From Cryobacterium sp. HLT2-28 (GTDB lineage: Bacteria > Actinomycetota > Actinomycetes > Actinomycetales > Microbacteriaceae): DNA of 48,876 bases. The stretch is from contig NZ_SOFH01000032.1 in the NCBI RefSeq assembly GCF_004402495.1, positions 21,432 through 70,307 on the forward strand, given 5' to 3'. Each line of letters begins with the position of its first letter. Positions within the stretch are counted from its first letter, which is position 1. The translations under genes and the position numbers were made by a program. Positions 16,808-24,924 of the stretch are shown piece by piece. The notes under the pieces were generated by a model, which searched no databases, was not told the DNA's origin, and saw nothing but the letters and a program-made list of their open reading frames with translations.

Positions 16808-16826
16808 GTTCATTTGTAGACAAAAG
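16808..16826. promoter_or_regulatory. Candidate ROK operator 2 (PTS operon)
   Basis: GTTCATTTGTAGACAAAAG contains the perfect palindrome TTTGTAGACAAA type (TTTGT-N2-ACAAA) and matches the tkt site. It lies about 80 bp before the IIA gene, just upstream of an AT-rich TTATACAGT that may be part of the promoter. Confidence 0.6.
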
Positions 16827-16904
16827 GTCGCTTAGGCTTATACAGTCATCCCAGTTGCCCTCGCAGTCAGGGGGTGGCTCGAATCCAAACAAAGGAGTTC
16901 AGTC

Positions 16905-17363
16905 GTGGCTTTCAACCTCGCCGAATCACTGTCGTCCATCGTGACCCAGGCGAATGCAGCCGACTGGCGTGCCGCGATCCGTCTCGCCGGCGACGGTCTC
17001 GTGTCCGGTGGAGCAACCACGGATGCCTACACCGACGAGATGATCGCCGCTGTCGAGAAGCACGGCCCGTACATCGTCATCGCCCCGGGCATCGCCCTGG
17101 CGCACTCCCGGCCGTCGCCGGCGGTTCTCACGGGCGGACTCAGCTGGGTGGGCCTGGCCACCCCCGTCGAATTCGGCAACAAAGCCAACGACCCCGTCAA
17201 CCTCGTGATCGGGCTCGCCGCCGTCGACCACGACGCTCACCTCACAGTGATGCGTGCGCTGGCCGGTGTTCTCTCCGACAGCTCGGCCATGGAGCGCCTC
17301 ACGGCGGCCACCAGCCCGGACGACGTTCGCGCCGTGCTCGGCGGGCTCGCCGCGGTCGCCTGA
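16905..17363 (+). CDS. PTS enzyme IIA, ascorbate/fructose-mannitol fold
   Basis: This gene encodes 152 aa from a GTG start, with AAAGGAG at 16891-16897. The phosphorylated His is His67 in GIALAHSRP, as in UlaC/PtsN-type EIIA domains. The protein accepts phosphate from HPr and passes it to the IIB encoded 64 bp downstream. The operon order IIA-IIB-IIC and the separate single-domain proteins fit the SgaTBA/Ula family. Confidence 0.88.
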   Translation: MAFNLAESLSSIVTQANAADWRAAIRLAGDGLVSGGATTDAYTDEMIAAVEKHGPYIVIAPGIALAHSRPSPAVLTGGLSWVGLATPVEFGNKANDPVNLVIGLAAVDHDAHLTVMRALAGVLSDSSAMERLTAATSPDDVRAVLGGLAAVA

Positions 17364-17427
17364 CGCGCGACACACGCATCCACCCCACTCTTCTGCCCTC
17401 TTATCTCACCCAATCGAAAGGCACCCC

Positions 17428-17700
17428 ATGAAAATAATCGCCGTCTGTGGAATGGGCATCGGTACATCCGTGCTCTTGAAAATGAACGCCGAGAAGGTTC
17501 TCGCGAAGCTCGATATCGATGCGGATGTCGAGGCCGCCGATATGGGAGTGGCCCGCGGCGCCGCGCAGACGGCCGACATCGTGCTCACTTCCCAGGAGCT
17601 CGCCGAGGAACTCGGCGATGTGCCCGCCGAGGTCATCGTCATCAACAACTTCTTCGATCTCGAGGAGATCACCGAGAAGCTCACCGCCGCCGTCGAGTAG
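17428..17700 (+). CDS. PTS enzyme IIB, ascorbate (UlaB/SgaB) type
   Basis: This gene encodes 90 aa; the ATG follows CGAAAGG. It begins MKIIAVCGMGIGTS with the phosphocysteine Cys7 in the P-loop typical of lactose/ascorbate IIB proteins. It is a small cytoplasmic phosphocarrier between IIA and the IIC permease, 42 bp before the IIC gene. Confidence 0.9.
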   Translation: MKIIAVCGMGIGTSVLLKMNAEKVLAKLDIDADVEAADMGVARGAAQTADIVLTSQELAEELGDVPAEVIVINNFFDLEEITEKLTAAVE

Positions 17701-17742
17701 TCCCTTTCACCTTCCCTTCTCACAGAAAATGGAGCTCCCACA

Positions 17743-19269
17743 ATGGAGTGGCTCGTCGTCGTACTGAATTTCATCGGACAGCAGATCCTCAATGTGCCGG
17801 CCTATCTGATCGGCATCATCACCGCCATCGGGCTGATGGCGCTCAAGCGCAACTCCGGACAGGTGATCGGCGGCGCGCTCAAGGCGGCCCTCGGCTTCCT
17901 GATCCTCGGAGCCGGCGCCAACGTCGTCGTGGGCTCCCTCGACCCGCTTGGCAGACTGATCCTCGCGGTCACCGGCGCCCAGGGCGTCATCCCCACGAAC
18001 GAGGTCATCACCGCCATCGCGCAGGAGCAGTTCGGCGCCCAGAGCACCTACGTGCTTAGCCTCGGGTTCCTGGTGATGCTTGCACTGGCCCGCTTCACGC
18101 CGCTCAAGTACGTGTTCCTCACCGGGCACCACATGGTCTTCATGGCCACCATGCTCACCGTGGTGCTCTCCGTCGGCTTCGGCGACGGTGCCAGCTGGCT
18201 CGTGGTCGTCGTCGGCGCCCTGCTGCTCGGCGTGATCATGGTGGTCATGCCCGCATTCGTGCACCCCTGGACCAAGAAGATCACCGGCAACGACACCATC
18301 GCCATCGGCCACTTCGGCACCCTCGGTTACATCGCCGCCGGGGCGGCCGGCCAGGCCGTTGGCCGCCGCAGCAAGTCGACCGAAGAGATCAAGTTCCCGC
18401 AGGGACTCAAATTCCTGCGCGACTCGATGGTCGCCACCTCGCTGTCGATGGTGCTCATCTACCTGGTCTTCGCCGTCTGGGGCCTCATCGCCCTTCCGCT
18501 GAAGGAGGCGCTCGACATCTTCGGCTCCGCCGACGCCGGCGCGTTCATCATGGCGGCCTTCGCTCAGGCGCTGCAGTTCGGCGTGGGTGTCGCGGTCATC
18601 CTCTACGGTGTGCGCACGGTGCTCGGCGAGTTGGTGCCCGCGTTCCAGGGCATCGCCGAGAAGGTTGTTCCCGGTGCGCGTCCCGCGCTGGACATCCCGA
18701 TCGTGTTCCCGTTCGGCGCCAATGCCGTGCTCATCGGCTTCCTGAGTTCCTTCGCCGGTGGCCTCCTCGCGCTGGGGGTGCTGGCGATCTGGCTGAACCC
18801 GGTGTTCGGGCTCGCGCTCATCCTCCCCGGTATGGTGCCGCACTTCTTCACCGGCGGTGGAGCCGGGGTCTACGGCAACGCCACCGGCGGCCGCCTGGGC
18901 GCGATTATCGGTGGATTCGTCAACGGTGTGATCATCACGATCCTGCCTGCCATCCTGCTGCTGGTCCTCGGCGATTTGGGCTTCGCGAACAGCACCTTCG
19001 GCGACGCCGACTTCGGTTGGTTCGGCACCCTCATCGGTGTCAGCGTCGGTGTCGGCGGCGGCCTCGGAGTCATTCTCGCAATCCTCATCGCGGTGGTGCT
19101 GGTCAGCGTCGCGATCGTCTACCAGATCCGCGTAGTGGACAAGGGCTGGGTGCCCGGGGCGAAGCGCGACGCCTGGATCGCAGAAGAGAAGGCGGCCGAG
19201 AAGGTCATCCTCGACGCCGAGAAGGCTAGGCGCAAGGCAGAGAAGGAAGCAGCGGCCCAGGCCGTCTAG
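17743..19269 (+). CDS. PTS enzyme IIC, ascorbate (UlaA/SgaT) family permease
   Basis: This gene encodes 508 aa with about ten to eleven hydrophobic segments. It opens with FIGQQILNVPAYLIGIITAIGLMALKR, typical of UlaA/SgaT permeases, and contains FLTGHHMVFMATM and the GGGAGVYGNATGG loop. The C-terminus is a Lys/Ala/Glu-rich tail (about 480-508). Real ascorbate regulons carry UlaG, UlaD, UlaE or UlaF, none of which is here. The neighbours are transketolase and deoxyribose-phosphate aldolase, so a pentose, pentitol or deoxysugar is an equally likely substrate. Confidence 0.88.
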   Translation: MEWLVVVLNFIGQQILNVPAYLIGIITAIGLMALKRNSGQVIGGALKAALGFLILGAGANVVVGSLDPLGRLILAVTGAQGVIPTNEVITAIAQEQFGAQSTYVLSLGFLVMLALARFTPLKYVFLTGHHMVFMATMLTVVLSVGFGDGASWLVVVVGALLLGVIMVVMPAFVHPWTKKITGNDTIAIGHFGTLGYIAAGAAGQAVGRRSKSTEEIKFPQGLKFLRDSMVATSLSMVLIYLVFAVWGLIALPLKEALDIFGSADAGAFIMAAFAQALQFGVGVAVILYGVRTVLGELVPAFQGIAEKVVPGARPALDIPIVFPFGANAVLIGFLSSFAGGLLALGVLAIWLNPVFGLALILPGMVPHFFTGGGAGVYGNATGGRLGAIIGGFVNGVIITILPAILLLVLGDLGFANSTFGDADFGWFGTLIGVSVGVGGGLGVILAILIAVVLVSVAIVYQIRVVDKGWVPGAKRDAWIAEEKAAEKVILDAEKARRKAEKEAAAQAV

Positions 19270-19291
19270 CTTCGCCAGTTCCATGTTTCGC

Positions 19292-19326
19292 CAGAGGGCG
19301 GCTCCGCGGTGCGGGGTCGCCCTCTG
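19292..19326 (+). terminator. Hairpin terminator after the PTS operon
   Basis: The 9-bp perfect stem CAGAGGGCG / CGCCCTCTG (19292-19300 with 19318-19326) begins 22 bp after the IIC stop, with a GC-rich loop and a short T-containing tail. It probably ends the PTS transcript. Confidence 0.7.
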
Positions 19327-19531
19327 TTCGTGTCTGCGTATACTTGGCCACCGACGTGATTCGGGCGGCGGTCGAGGACATCAACGCAGCCCTCACCGAC
19401 GGCGCCCTGGCCGTGGGGAGGAGGTCGGGCTGGCCCTGCACCGCTTCGACCTCGCGCACACCGCGGATGCCCACGTGCTGGTCGAGAGCGGCGCGGTCGG
19501 GAAGGTGCTGGTCGACCTGTCGGCGGGGTGA
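19326..19531 (+). pseudogene. Remnant of the 3' end of quinone oxidoreductase (qor)
   Basis: From GTTCGTG at 19326 to the TGA at 19529-19531 the sequence aligns with the end of the intact gene (about 10201-10408), with scattered substitutions. A missing base near 19342 and another near 19420 (GTGGGGAGG versus GTAGGGGAGG) break the frame. No start remains. It lies 27 bp from deoC2 and records a duplicated qor-deoC junction. Confidence 0.88.
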
Positions 19532-19558
19532 ACGCCAGGACCCGGCGGGCGCCGGAGG

Positions 19559-20260
19559 TTAGTACGCGCCGGTCAGGACCGGTGTGGCGCCGCTGAGCAG
19601 TGCGGCGCTGCCGGAGACGCCGAGGCGACTCGCGCCGGCGGCGAGCATGGCGAGGGCGTCATCGTAGCTGCGCACGCCGCCCGACGCCTTCACCTGGGCT
19701 CGGTCGCCCACGGTCCTCTTCATCAGGCGTACGGCGTGCACGGTCGCCCCGCCGGCAGGGTGGAAGCCGGTGGAGGTCTTGACGAAGTCGGCGCCCGCGG
19801 CCACGGCGGCCTGGCAGACGGAGATGATCTCGGCGTCCGTCAGCGCCGCGGATTCGATGATGACTTTGAGCACCTTCGGGGCCGGGATGCTCGCGCGCAC
19901 GGCGGCGATATCGGCCTGCACATCGCCGAAGCGGCCGGCCTCGGCCGCGCCGATGTCGATGACCATATCGATCTCGTCGGCGCCCTGCTCGATGGCGAGC
20001 GCGGCCTCGGCGGCCTTGATGACGCTGTGGTGCTTGCCGCTGGGGAAGCCGCAGACGACCGCGACCTTGAGGTCGGCGCCGGCGGGGATCGTGAGCGGCA
20101 GCATCGACGGCGAGACACAGACGGAGTAGGTGCCGAGCCGGATGGCCTCGGCGACAAGGGCCGCCACGTCTGCGGTGGTGGCCTCGGGCGTGAGCAGGGT
20201 GTGGTCGATCTGGCGAGCGACGCTAGCGGCGTCGGGGGCGATAGTGGGGGTGGAAATCAT
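19559..20260 (-). CDS. deoC: Deoxyribose-phosphate aldolase, copy 2
   Basis: This gene encodes 233 aa, almost identical to copies 1 and 3, with catalytic Asp (DEIDMV), FVKTSTGF Lys and KASGG Lys intact. It is the last gene of deoD-MFS-deoC2, 9 bp after the MFS stop with the same AAGGACAA spacer as copy 1. In this operon it completes nucleoside degradation: DeoD releases deoxyribose-1-phosphate, and DeoC splits the 5-phosphate. No phosphopentomutase gene (deoB) is visible. Control is probably by the divergent GntR regulator. Confidence 0.95.
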   Translation of the reverse strand: MISTPTIAPDAASVARQIDHTLLTPEATTADVAALVAEAIRLGTYSVCVSPSMLPLTIPAGADLKVAVVCGFPSGKHHSVIKAAEAALAIEQGADEIDMVIDIGAAEAGRFGDVQADIAAVRASIPAPKVLKVIIESAALTDAEIISVCQAAVAAGADFVKTSTGFHPAGGATVHAVRLMKRTVGDRAQVKASGGVRSYDDALAMLAAGASRLGVSGSAALLSGATPVLTGAY

Positions 20261-20269
20261 GGTTTGTCC

Positions 20270-21676
20270 TTAGTTGGTGACGGGTGCGGGTGCGGGTTCG
20301 CCCTGGCGCTCCAGGACCGCGACGAAGGCGCGGTAGAGCACCAGGCCGAGGGCAGCGACCGCCGCGAGAATCAACAACACAGTTCCGTAAGAGGAGGCCT
20401 GGTCGGTGCCGGCGATCCCCCCAAGCAGGTTGGGCTTCAGGTTCATCAGTGCTGCGGTGTAGGCAATGCCGATCGGCACGGCAATGTTGATGGTGAGGTT
20501 GTAGAAGCCGATGGCGATACCCGAGTTCTCGACCGGCACCCGCCTGATGGCAGTCGACACGAGGGGGCCGTACATCAACGCGAAGCCCATCCCGAACAAG
20601 ATCATCGAGATCACGAAAATCCCGATCCACTTGTCCACCACCAAAGCCGGGATCAGCATCGAGGCGATGATCACGATCAACGCCGTGGTGACGGCCTGCT
20701 TGGATGTGAGGACCCGGGCGATTTTGCCGGTGGCCGAGCCGACTATCACGGCGGCGATATAGCCGGGGATCAGCAGCAGGGAGACCTCTCCGAGGTTGTA
20801 GCCGTAGATGTCGGATACCAGGAACGGGAAGAGGAAGGTGTAGCCCAGCTGGACCGAGTAGATGACGAACACAACGATGATCATCAGCGAGTATTGAGCG
20901 TTGGCGAAGAATGCCATGGTGATCACGGCATTTTCGTGGGTTCGGATGTGCCAGATGAACAGGATCAGCCCCGCGACGACTGGCATCAGATACCACACGT
21001 TGAAGTTCTGCATGAAGAGGATGATGCCGGTGGCGAACACCGCGATCAGGAAAAGCCCGAACACGTCCACGTGGCCCTCATGCGTTGCCGCAGCAGGAAC
21101 CGTGCGGAGCACGACCGGGATGGTCAGCAGCGAAAGTAAGGTGACCAGGAAGAAGGCCGCCCAGCCGATGTAGGTGGCGATGAAGCCGCTGCCGACGGTG
21201 CCGATCAGTAGCGACAGCTGGAAGGCTGCGGTGCTGAAGCCCAGGTACTTCTTCTGCTCGTCGCCCCTGAAATGCTTGGTGACGTAGATCACGTAGAGGG
21301 TCTCGGCGGCTGCCAAGCCGGCGGTCTGGATCATCCGGCCGACCAGGATCAGCCAGAAGTTGGTCTGGAAGATGAAGCCGATGATCGAGCCGATCGTCAT
21401 CACGAGGATCGCGAAAATGATGAGTTTCCGGATGCTGATTGAGTCGGCCAGCGCGGCGTAGACCACGGCACCGATCCCGATCAGGATGCCGGTCAGCGTG
21501 GCTTGCAGACTGACGGTGTTGACGGGCAGGTTGAGATTCTGCGCCAGCGCCGGCGACATGAACTTGAAGCCATTGTCCAGCACCAGCGAAAACACGAAGA
21601 GGAACAGCAGGATGGGGACGGCCCGGGTCGGTGTGAAGACCTGGGTTGGACGCTTGGCGTGAGTCGTGGTGCTCAT
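20270..21676 (-). CDS. MFS transporter, probable nucleoside/sugar permease
   Basis: This gene encodes 468 aa with about 12-14 transmembrane segments. The start overlaps the deoD stop (ATGA), so the two are translationally coupled. The N-terminal half has the MFS A-like loop (YAALADSISIRKLIIF) and GRMIQTAGLAAAETLYVIYVTKHF, resembling DHA-type members. Its place between deoD and deoC2 suggests nucleoside or deoxyriboside uptake. The C-terminus PAPVTN and downstream spacer match the end of tkt, so the last codons may derive from a recombined tkt tail. Confidence 0.85.
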   Translation of the reverse strand: MSTTTHAKRPTQVFTPTRAVPILLFLFVFSLVLDNGFKFMSPALAQNLNLPVNTVSLQATLTGILIGIGAVVYAALADSISIRKLIIFAILVMTIGSIIGFIFQTNFWLILVGRMIQTAGLAAAETLYVIYVTKHFRGDEQKKYLGFSTAAFQLSLLIGTVGSGFIATYIGWAAFFLVTLLSLLTIPVVLRTVPAAATHEGHVDVFGLFLIAVFATGIILFMQNFNVWYLMPVVAGLILFIWHIRTHENAVITMAFFANAQYSLMIIVVFVIYSVQLGYTFLFPFLVSDIYGYNLGEVSLLLIPGYIAAVIVGSATGKIARVLTSKQAVTTALIVIIASMLIPALVVDKWIGIFVISMILFGMGFALMYGPLVSTAIRRVPVENSGIAIGFYNLTINIAVPIGIAYTAALMNLKPNLLGGIAGTDQASSYGTVLLILAAVAALGLVLYRAFVAVLERQGEPAPAPVTN

Positions 21677-22440
21677 CAGATCAGTTCCAGCGCGATCTCG
21701 ATCATTCCTGTGAAGGCGGTCTGCCGTTCCTCGGGGGTGGTCTTGGCGTTGGTGACGAGGTGGTCGCTAACAGTGAAGATGCCGAGCGCATCGACGCCGC
21801 CGGCCGCGGCGTTGGCGAACAGACCTGCCGACTCCATCTCGGCGGCCAAAATGCCCATCTTCATCCATTTCCCCATGGCGTCGGGATCGGCGCCGTAGAA
21901 CAGGTCGGACGAGAGCACATTGCCCACGTGGGTGCGTTGACCGCGCTCGTCGGCGATCCGTTTGGCGTGCTCGAGCAGCCTGTAGGACGACAGCGGCGCC
22001 CATGAACCGGGCAGGTTGAACTGGTTCAGGTAGTTGGAGTCGGTCGACGCGCCCTGGGCGATCACCACGTCGTAGAGCTCCATGTTCTCCTGCATAGCGC
22101 CGCAGCTGCCCACCCGGATCAGGTTCTTAACCCCAAAAAAGTGGATCAGCTCGTAGCTATAGAGCGAGATGGAGGGGATGCCCATACCCGTGCCCATCAC
22201 GGACACGGGGCGCCCCCGGTAAGTGCCCGTAAAACCCAACATGTTACGAACCTCGTTGAAGCAGCGGATGTCGTCGAAGTATGTCTCGGCGATGAACTTC
22301 GCTCGCAGCGGGTCCCCCGGAAGGAGGATCGTCTCGGCGATGTCCACCCCCTTGGGATCGATATGCGGCGTGCTGCTCGTGGGGGGATACAGGCCCTTCA
22401 TCGTTGACTGTGATCCGACCCTCATGGTGGTTGAACTCAT
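21676..22440 (-). CDS. deoD: Purine-nucleoside phosphorylase, DeoD type
   Basis: This gene encodes 254 aa; the ATG at 22440 follows GAAGGAG, while upstream in-frame starts lie in the operator region. It phosphorolyses purine (deoxy)nucleosides to base plus (deoxy)ribose-1-phosphate. It shows the hexameric DeoD pattern: HI at the N-terminus, ILLPGDPLRAKFIAE, MGTGMGIPS, RVGSCGAM, and the substrate-site MESAGLF...TVSDHLVT. It is the first gene of the minus-strand nucleoside operon and divergent from the GntR regulator. Confidence 0.95.
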   Translation of the reverse strand: MSSTTMRVGSQSTMKGLYPPTSSTPHIDPKGVDIAETILLPGDPLRAKFIAETYFDDIRCFNEVRNMLGFTGTYRGRPVSVMGTGMGIPSISLYSYELIHFFGVKNLIRVGSCGAMQENMELYDVVIAQGASTDSNYLNQFNLPGSWAPLSSYRLLEHAKRIADERGQRTHVGNVLSSDLFYGADPDAMGKWMKMGILAAEMESAGLFANAAAGGVDALGIFTVSDHLVTNAKTTPEERQTAFTGMIEIALELI

Positions 22441-22465
22441 GTTGACTCCTTCGTCTATGCAGTAT

Positions 22466-22478
22466 GAGGTTATACCTC
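22466..22478. promoter_or_regulatory. Perfect palindrome in the deoD/gntR divergent region
   Basis: GAGGTTATACCTC is a perfect inverted repeat (5-bp arms, 3-bp centre) lying 26 bp from the deoD start and 49 bp from the regulator start. Its size and placement fit a HutC/GntR operator controlling both transcripts. Confidence 0.6.
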
Positions 22479-22526
22479 TCGGGTACCATGTCAAATGTGA
22501 TACGTTCGGCGTGACAAGGAGGTCTC

Positions 22527-23318
22527 GTGACGACCCGTTTGGAACCGCACCCGTTCTTGCACCAGCAGCTCCACCTCACCGTCGGCCAGCCGATTCGAGT
22601 CGCCGTCTACACGCGGCTCGCGGATGGAATCCGCTCCGGCGCGTTTCGGCTCGGCGAGATGCTGCCGAGGGAAACGGAGCTTTCGGCCATGCTCGGCGTC
22701 AGTCGCACACCCGTACGCGAGGCGCTGATGCTCCTCGAAGAAGACGGGTTACTGGTCACCCGTCGCGGAGTTGGGCGATTCGTCACGGACTCTATCCCGC
22801 ACGGCGGACTGGAGCAGCTGCAGCCATTTGAGATCGCCTTAGCCGAACCGAACACGACGTTGACTGTCCAGCCGGGGCGCTTCGAGTTGGAAGGGGTTAC
22901 AGACTTCGTGTCCCACCGACTCTCGCTCGACCCGGCTGCCAACGCCTGGATCCGCGAGAGCGTCTTGCTGCAGGATGGCGTTCCCGTTGCCACTGTGCAA
23001 GAGCATCTCCCCGCTGGGCGCTACCTCAGTGATGTGAGCGCGCGAATCGCATCCGAGCTCTCGGAGATCGCCGCTGAACCACGAACACTCCTCGCATCCA
23101 TGCAGGCCAACGGCCACGTCTTCACAAACGGCGTGTGCCAGATCGTCGCAACCGAGGCCGGCCCCACGCGAGCGAAACCGCTGAACATAGGGCCGTCAGC
23201 GGCGGTCCTCATCCTCACCCAGACAGCGGAGCACGGCGGAGTTCCGATCTACGCCGCAAAATGTGTCGTCGCGCCCGGTCACGGGTCACTCTCGGTCAGG
23301 CAACACAACCCGAACTAG
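22527..23318 (+). CDS. GntR/HutC-family regulator with UTRA domain
   Basis: This gene encodes 263 aa from a GTG start, with AAGGAGGT at 22516-22523. The winged helix (about 20-90) contains YTRLADGIRSGAFRLGEMLPRETELSAMLGVSRTPVREALMLLEEDGLLVTRRGVGRFV. The C-terminal UTRA-like sensor (about 110-260) has AWIRESVLLQDGVPVATVQEHLP. It is divergent from deoD-MFS-deoC2 and convergent with deoC3, so it is the likely nucleoside- or deoxyribose-phosphate-responsive repressor of deoD. Base composition is a little lower in GC than neighbours. Confidence 0.88.
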   Translation: MTTRLEPHPFLHQQLHLTVGQPIRVAVYTRLADGIRSGAFRLGEMLPRETELSAMLGVSRTPVREALMLLEEDGLLVTRRGVGRFVTDSIPHGGLEQLQPFEIALAEPNTTLTVQPGRFELEGVTDFVSHRLSLDPAANAWIRESVLLQDGVPVATVQEHLPAGRYLSDVSARIASELSEIAAEPRTLLASMQANGHVFTNGVCQIVATEAGPTRAKPLNIGPSAAVLILTQTAEHGGVPIYAAKCVVAPGHGSLSVRQHNPN

Positions 23319-23363
23319 TGGTGCTTCGGCGGGGGGCAGGCCGTGGCGAGCCGGCGGGGACGC

Positions 23364-24056
23364 CTAATAGGCGCCGGTCAGCACCGGTGTGGCGCCGCTG
23401 AGCAGTGCGGCGCTGCCGGAGACGCCGAGGCGACTCGCGCCGGCGGCGAGCATGGCGAGGGCGTCATCGTAGCTGCGCACGCCGCCCGACGCCTTCACCT
23501 GGGCCCGGTCGCCCACTGTTTCCTTCATCAGGCGCACGGCGTGCAGGGTCGCCCCGCCGGCAGGGTGGAAGCCGGTGGAAGTCTTCACGAAGTCGGCGCC
23601 CGCGGCGACGGCGGCCTGGCACACGGCGACGATCTGGGCATCCGTCAACGCCGCGGATTCGATGATGACTTTGAGCACCTTCGGGGCCGGGATGCTCGCG
23701 CGCACTGCGGCGATGTCGGCCTGCACGTCGTCGAAGCGGCCGGCTTCGGCCGCACCGATGTCGATGACCATGTCGATCTCGTCGGCGCCTTGCGCGATGG
23801 AGAGCGTGGCCTCGGCGGCCTTGATGACGCTGTGGTGCTTGCCGCTGGGGAAGCCGCAGACGACCGCGACCTTGAGGTCGGCGCCGGCGGGGATCGTGAG
23901 CGGCAGCATCGACGGCGAGACGCAGACGGAGTAGGTGCCGAGCCGGATGGCCTCGGCGACAAGGGCCGTCACGTCGGCGGTGGTGGCCTCGGGCGTGAGC
24001 AGGGTGTGGTCGATCTGGCGGGCGACGCTAGCGGCGTCGGGGGAGAGGGAGGTCAT
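23364..24056 (-). CDS. deoC: Deoxyribose-phosphate aldolase, copy 3
   Basis: This gene encodes 230 aa with all three catalytic residues kept. It is closest to copy 2 at the N-terminus ([24 protein letters not shown]) but to copy 1 in places (FDDVQ, MKETVGD). That mosaic pattern suggests gene conversion among copies. The upstream sequence is a decayed tkt 3' end, mirroring tkt-deoC1. With no intact upstream gene in its operon, its expression is uncertain. Confidence 0.93.
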   Translation of the reverse strand: MTSLSPDAASVARQIDHTLLTPEATTADVTALVAEAIRLGTYSVCVSPSMLPLTIPAGADLKVAVVCGFPSGKHHSVIKAAEATLSIAQGADEIDMVIDIGAAEAGRFDDVQADIAAVRASIPAPKVLKVIIESAALTDAQIVAVCQAAVAAGADFVKTSTGFHPAGGATLHAVRLMKETVGDRAQVKASGGVRSYDDALAMLAAGASRLGVSGSAALLSGATPVLTGAY

Positions 24057-24064
24057 GAAGTGCG

Positions 24065-24336
24065 TCCTTGGTTGGTGATGAGTTCGTTGGTGATGAGTTC
24101 GGGGGTGCCCGGCGGCATGGCGGGGTAGCCGGTGAGGGTTACCGGAGTGGCGGCGGTGACCTCATCGAGGTGGATGCCGCGGCGGCGCAGCAATCGGGGC
24201 CGCTAGCGGACTCGTCGGATTCATCAACGAACACCACGCGGCCATCGAGTCCCACGCCACGATACCAAGCGTCGCTGTGGCCTGCCTCCACGGTCACGAG
24301 GGTGCGGAGGGTCGAGGGCAGGGCCGACTCGCGGTA
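24065..24336 (-). pseudogene. Remnant of transketolase 3' end
   Basis: Reading the minus strand from 24336, the frame gives [35 protein letters not shown], matching the C-terminus of the intact tkt ([35 protein letters not shown]). A one-base loss after the SGP motif shifts the frame; [10 protein letters not shown] then follows in the new frame. The tail carries a duplicated ELITN. Only about 90 codons remain. The order tkt'-deoC3 repeats tkt-deoC1. Confidence 0.88.
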
Positions 24337-24398
24337 AGCGAGCGCGGAATGCCGCCGAACTCTGCAACGCGAGATTCCTTCGGAAATCTGGGCGCGTT

Positions 24399-24412
24399 AG
24401 ATACTTGTATCT
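24399..24412. promoter_or_regulatory. Palindromic operator AGATAC-TT-GTATCT
   Basis: Perfect 6-bp arms around a 2-bp centre end right at the AAGGAGG ribosome site of the antitoxin gene. A ribbon-helix-helix antitoxin typically binds such a short palindrome to repress its own operon. Confidence 0.65.
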
Positions 24413-24425
24413 CAAGGAGGTTCAC

Positions 24426-24647
24426 GTGGCCATTTCAGTACGACTGTCTCCCGAGGATGAACAACGTCTCGAGCAGCTCGCGGCGCGCACGGGGCGCTCG
24501 AAGACCTTCTACGTTCGCGAGGCGATCCACGAACATCTCGATGACCTGGAAGAACGGTATTGGGCCGATCGGGTCATTCGTGAGTGGGAAGAAACCGGAA
24601 AGAAGAGCAAGCCTGCGGATAAGTTGTGGGCTGACCTCGGGCTATGA
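24426..24647 (+). CDS. relB: RelB-like ribbon-helix-helix antitoxin
   Basis: This gene encodes 73 aa from a GTG start, with AAGGAGG at 24413-24419. The N-terminus AISVRLSPEDEQRLEQLAARTGRSKTFYVREAIHEHL is a ribbon-helix-helix DNA-binding domain. The acidic tail (EERYWADRVIREWEETGKKSKP) is the toxin-binding part. Its stop overlaps the toxin ATG (ATGA). The partner toxin gene is frameshifted. Confidence 0.88.
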   Translation: MAISVRLSPEDEQRLEQLAARTGRSKTFYVREAIHEHLDDLEERYWADRVIREWEETGKKSKPADKLWADLGL

Positions 24648-24915
24648 GCCGCTGGCGATTGGAAACCACGGCGGAGTTCGATCGCGCGGCCCGAAAACTC
24701 GACAGATCAGCGCTGATCCGGGTCAAAAGGTACCTGGACGGGTTGCTGGAACTGGATGACCCTGTGAGCGTGGGCGTCGCCTGACCGCAGACCTTTCAGG
24801 CTATTGGCGCTTCCGTATCGGCGACAATCGCTTGATCGTCGAGATTCACGACGACGTGCTGGTTTTGATCGCAGTCGGACTGGGGCACCGGTCCGAAATC
24901 TATCGGAAGAGTTAG
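24644..24915 (+). pseudogene. relE: RelE-family toxin, frameshifted
   Basis: The first frame reads MSRWRLETTAEFDRAARKLDRSALIRVKRYLDGLLELDDPVSVGVA, then stops at a TGA. Shifting by one base after GTGGGC restores RRLTADLSGYWRFRIGDNRLIVEIHDDVLVLIAVGLGHRSEIYRKS, the rest of a RelE fold with its conserved R-x-G-D-x-R-L-I and GHRxEIY elements. One C appears to be missing near 24774. A sequencing error is the alternative. Confidence 0.88.
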
Positions 24916-24924
24916 GCAGAGAGT

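Noticed and set aside
17707..19284. Long minus-strand frame opposite the PTS IIC gene
   Set aside because: Its composition is His/Asp/Glu-rich and matches the reverse of membrane codons; the plus strand has a clear UlaA permease.
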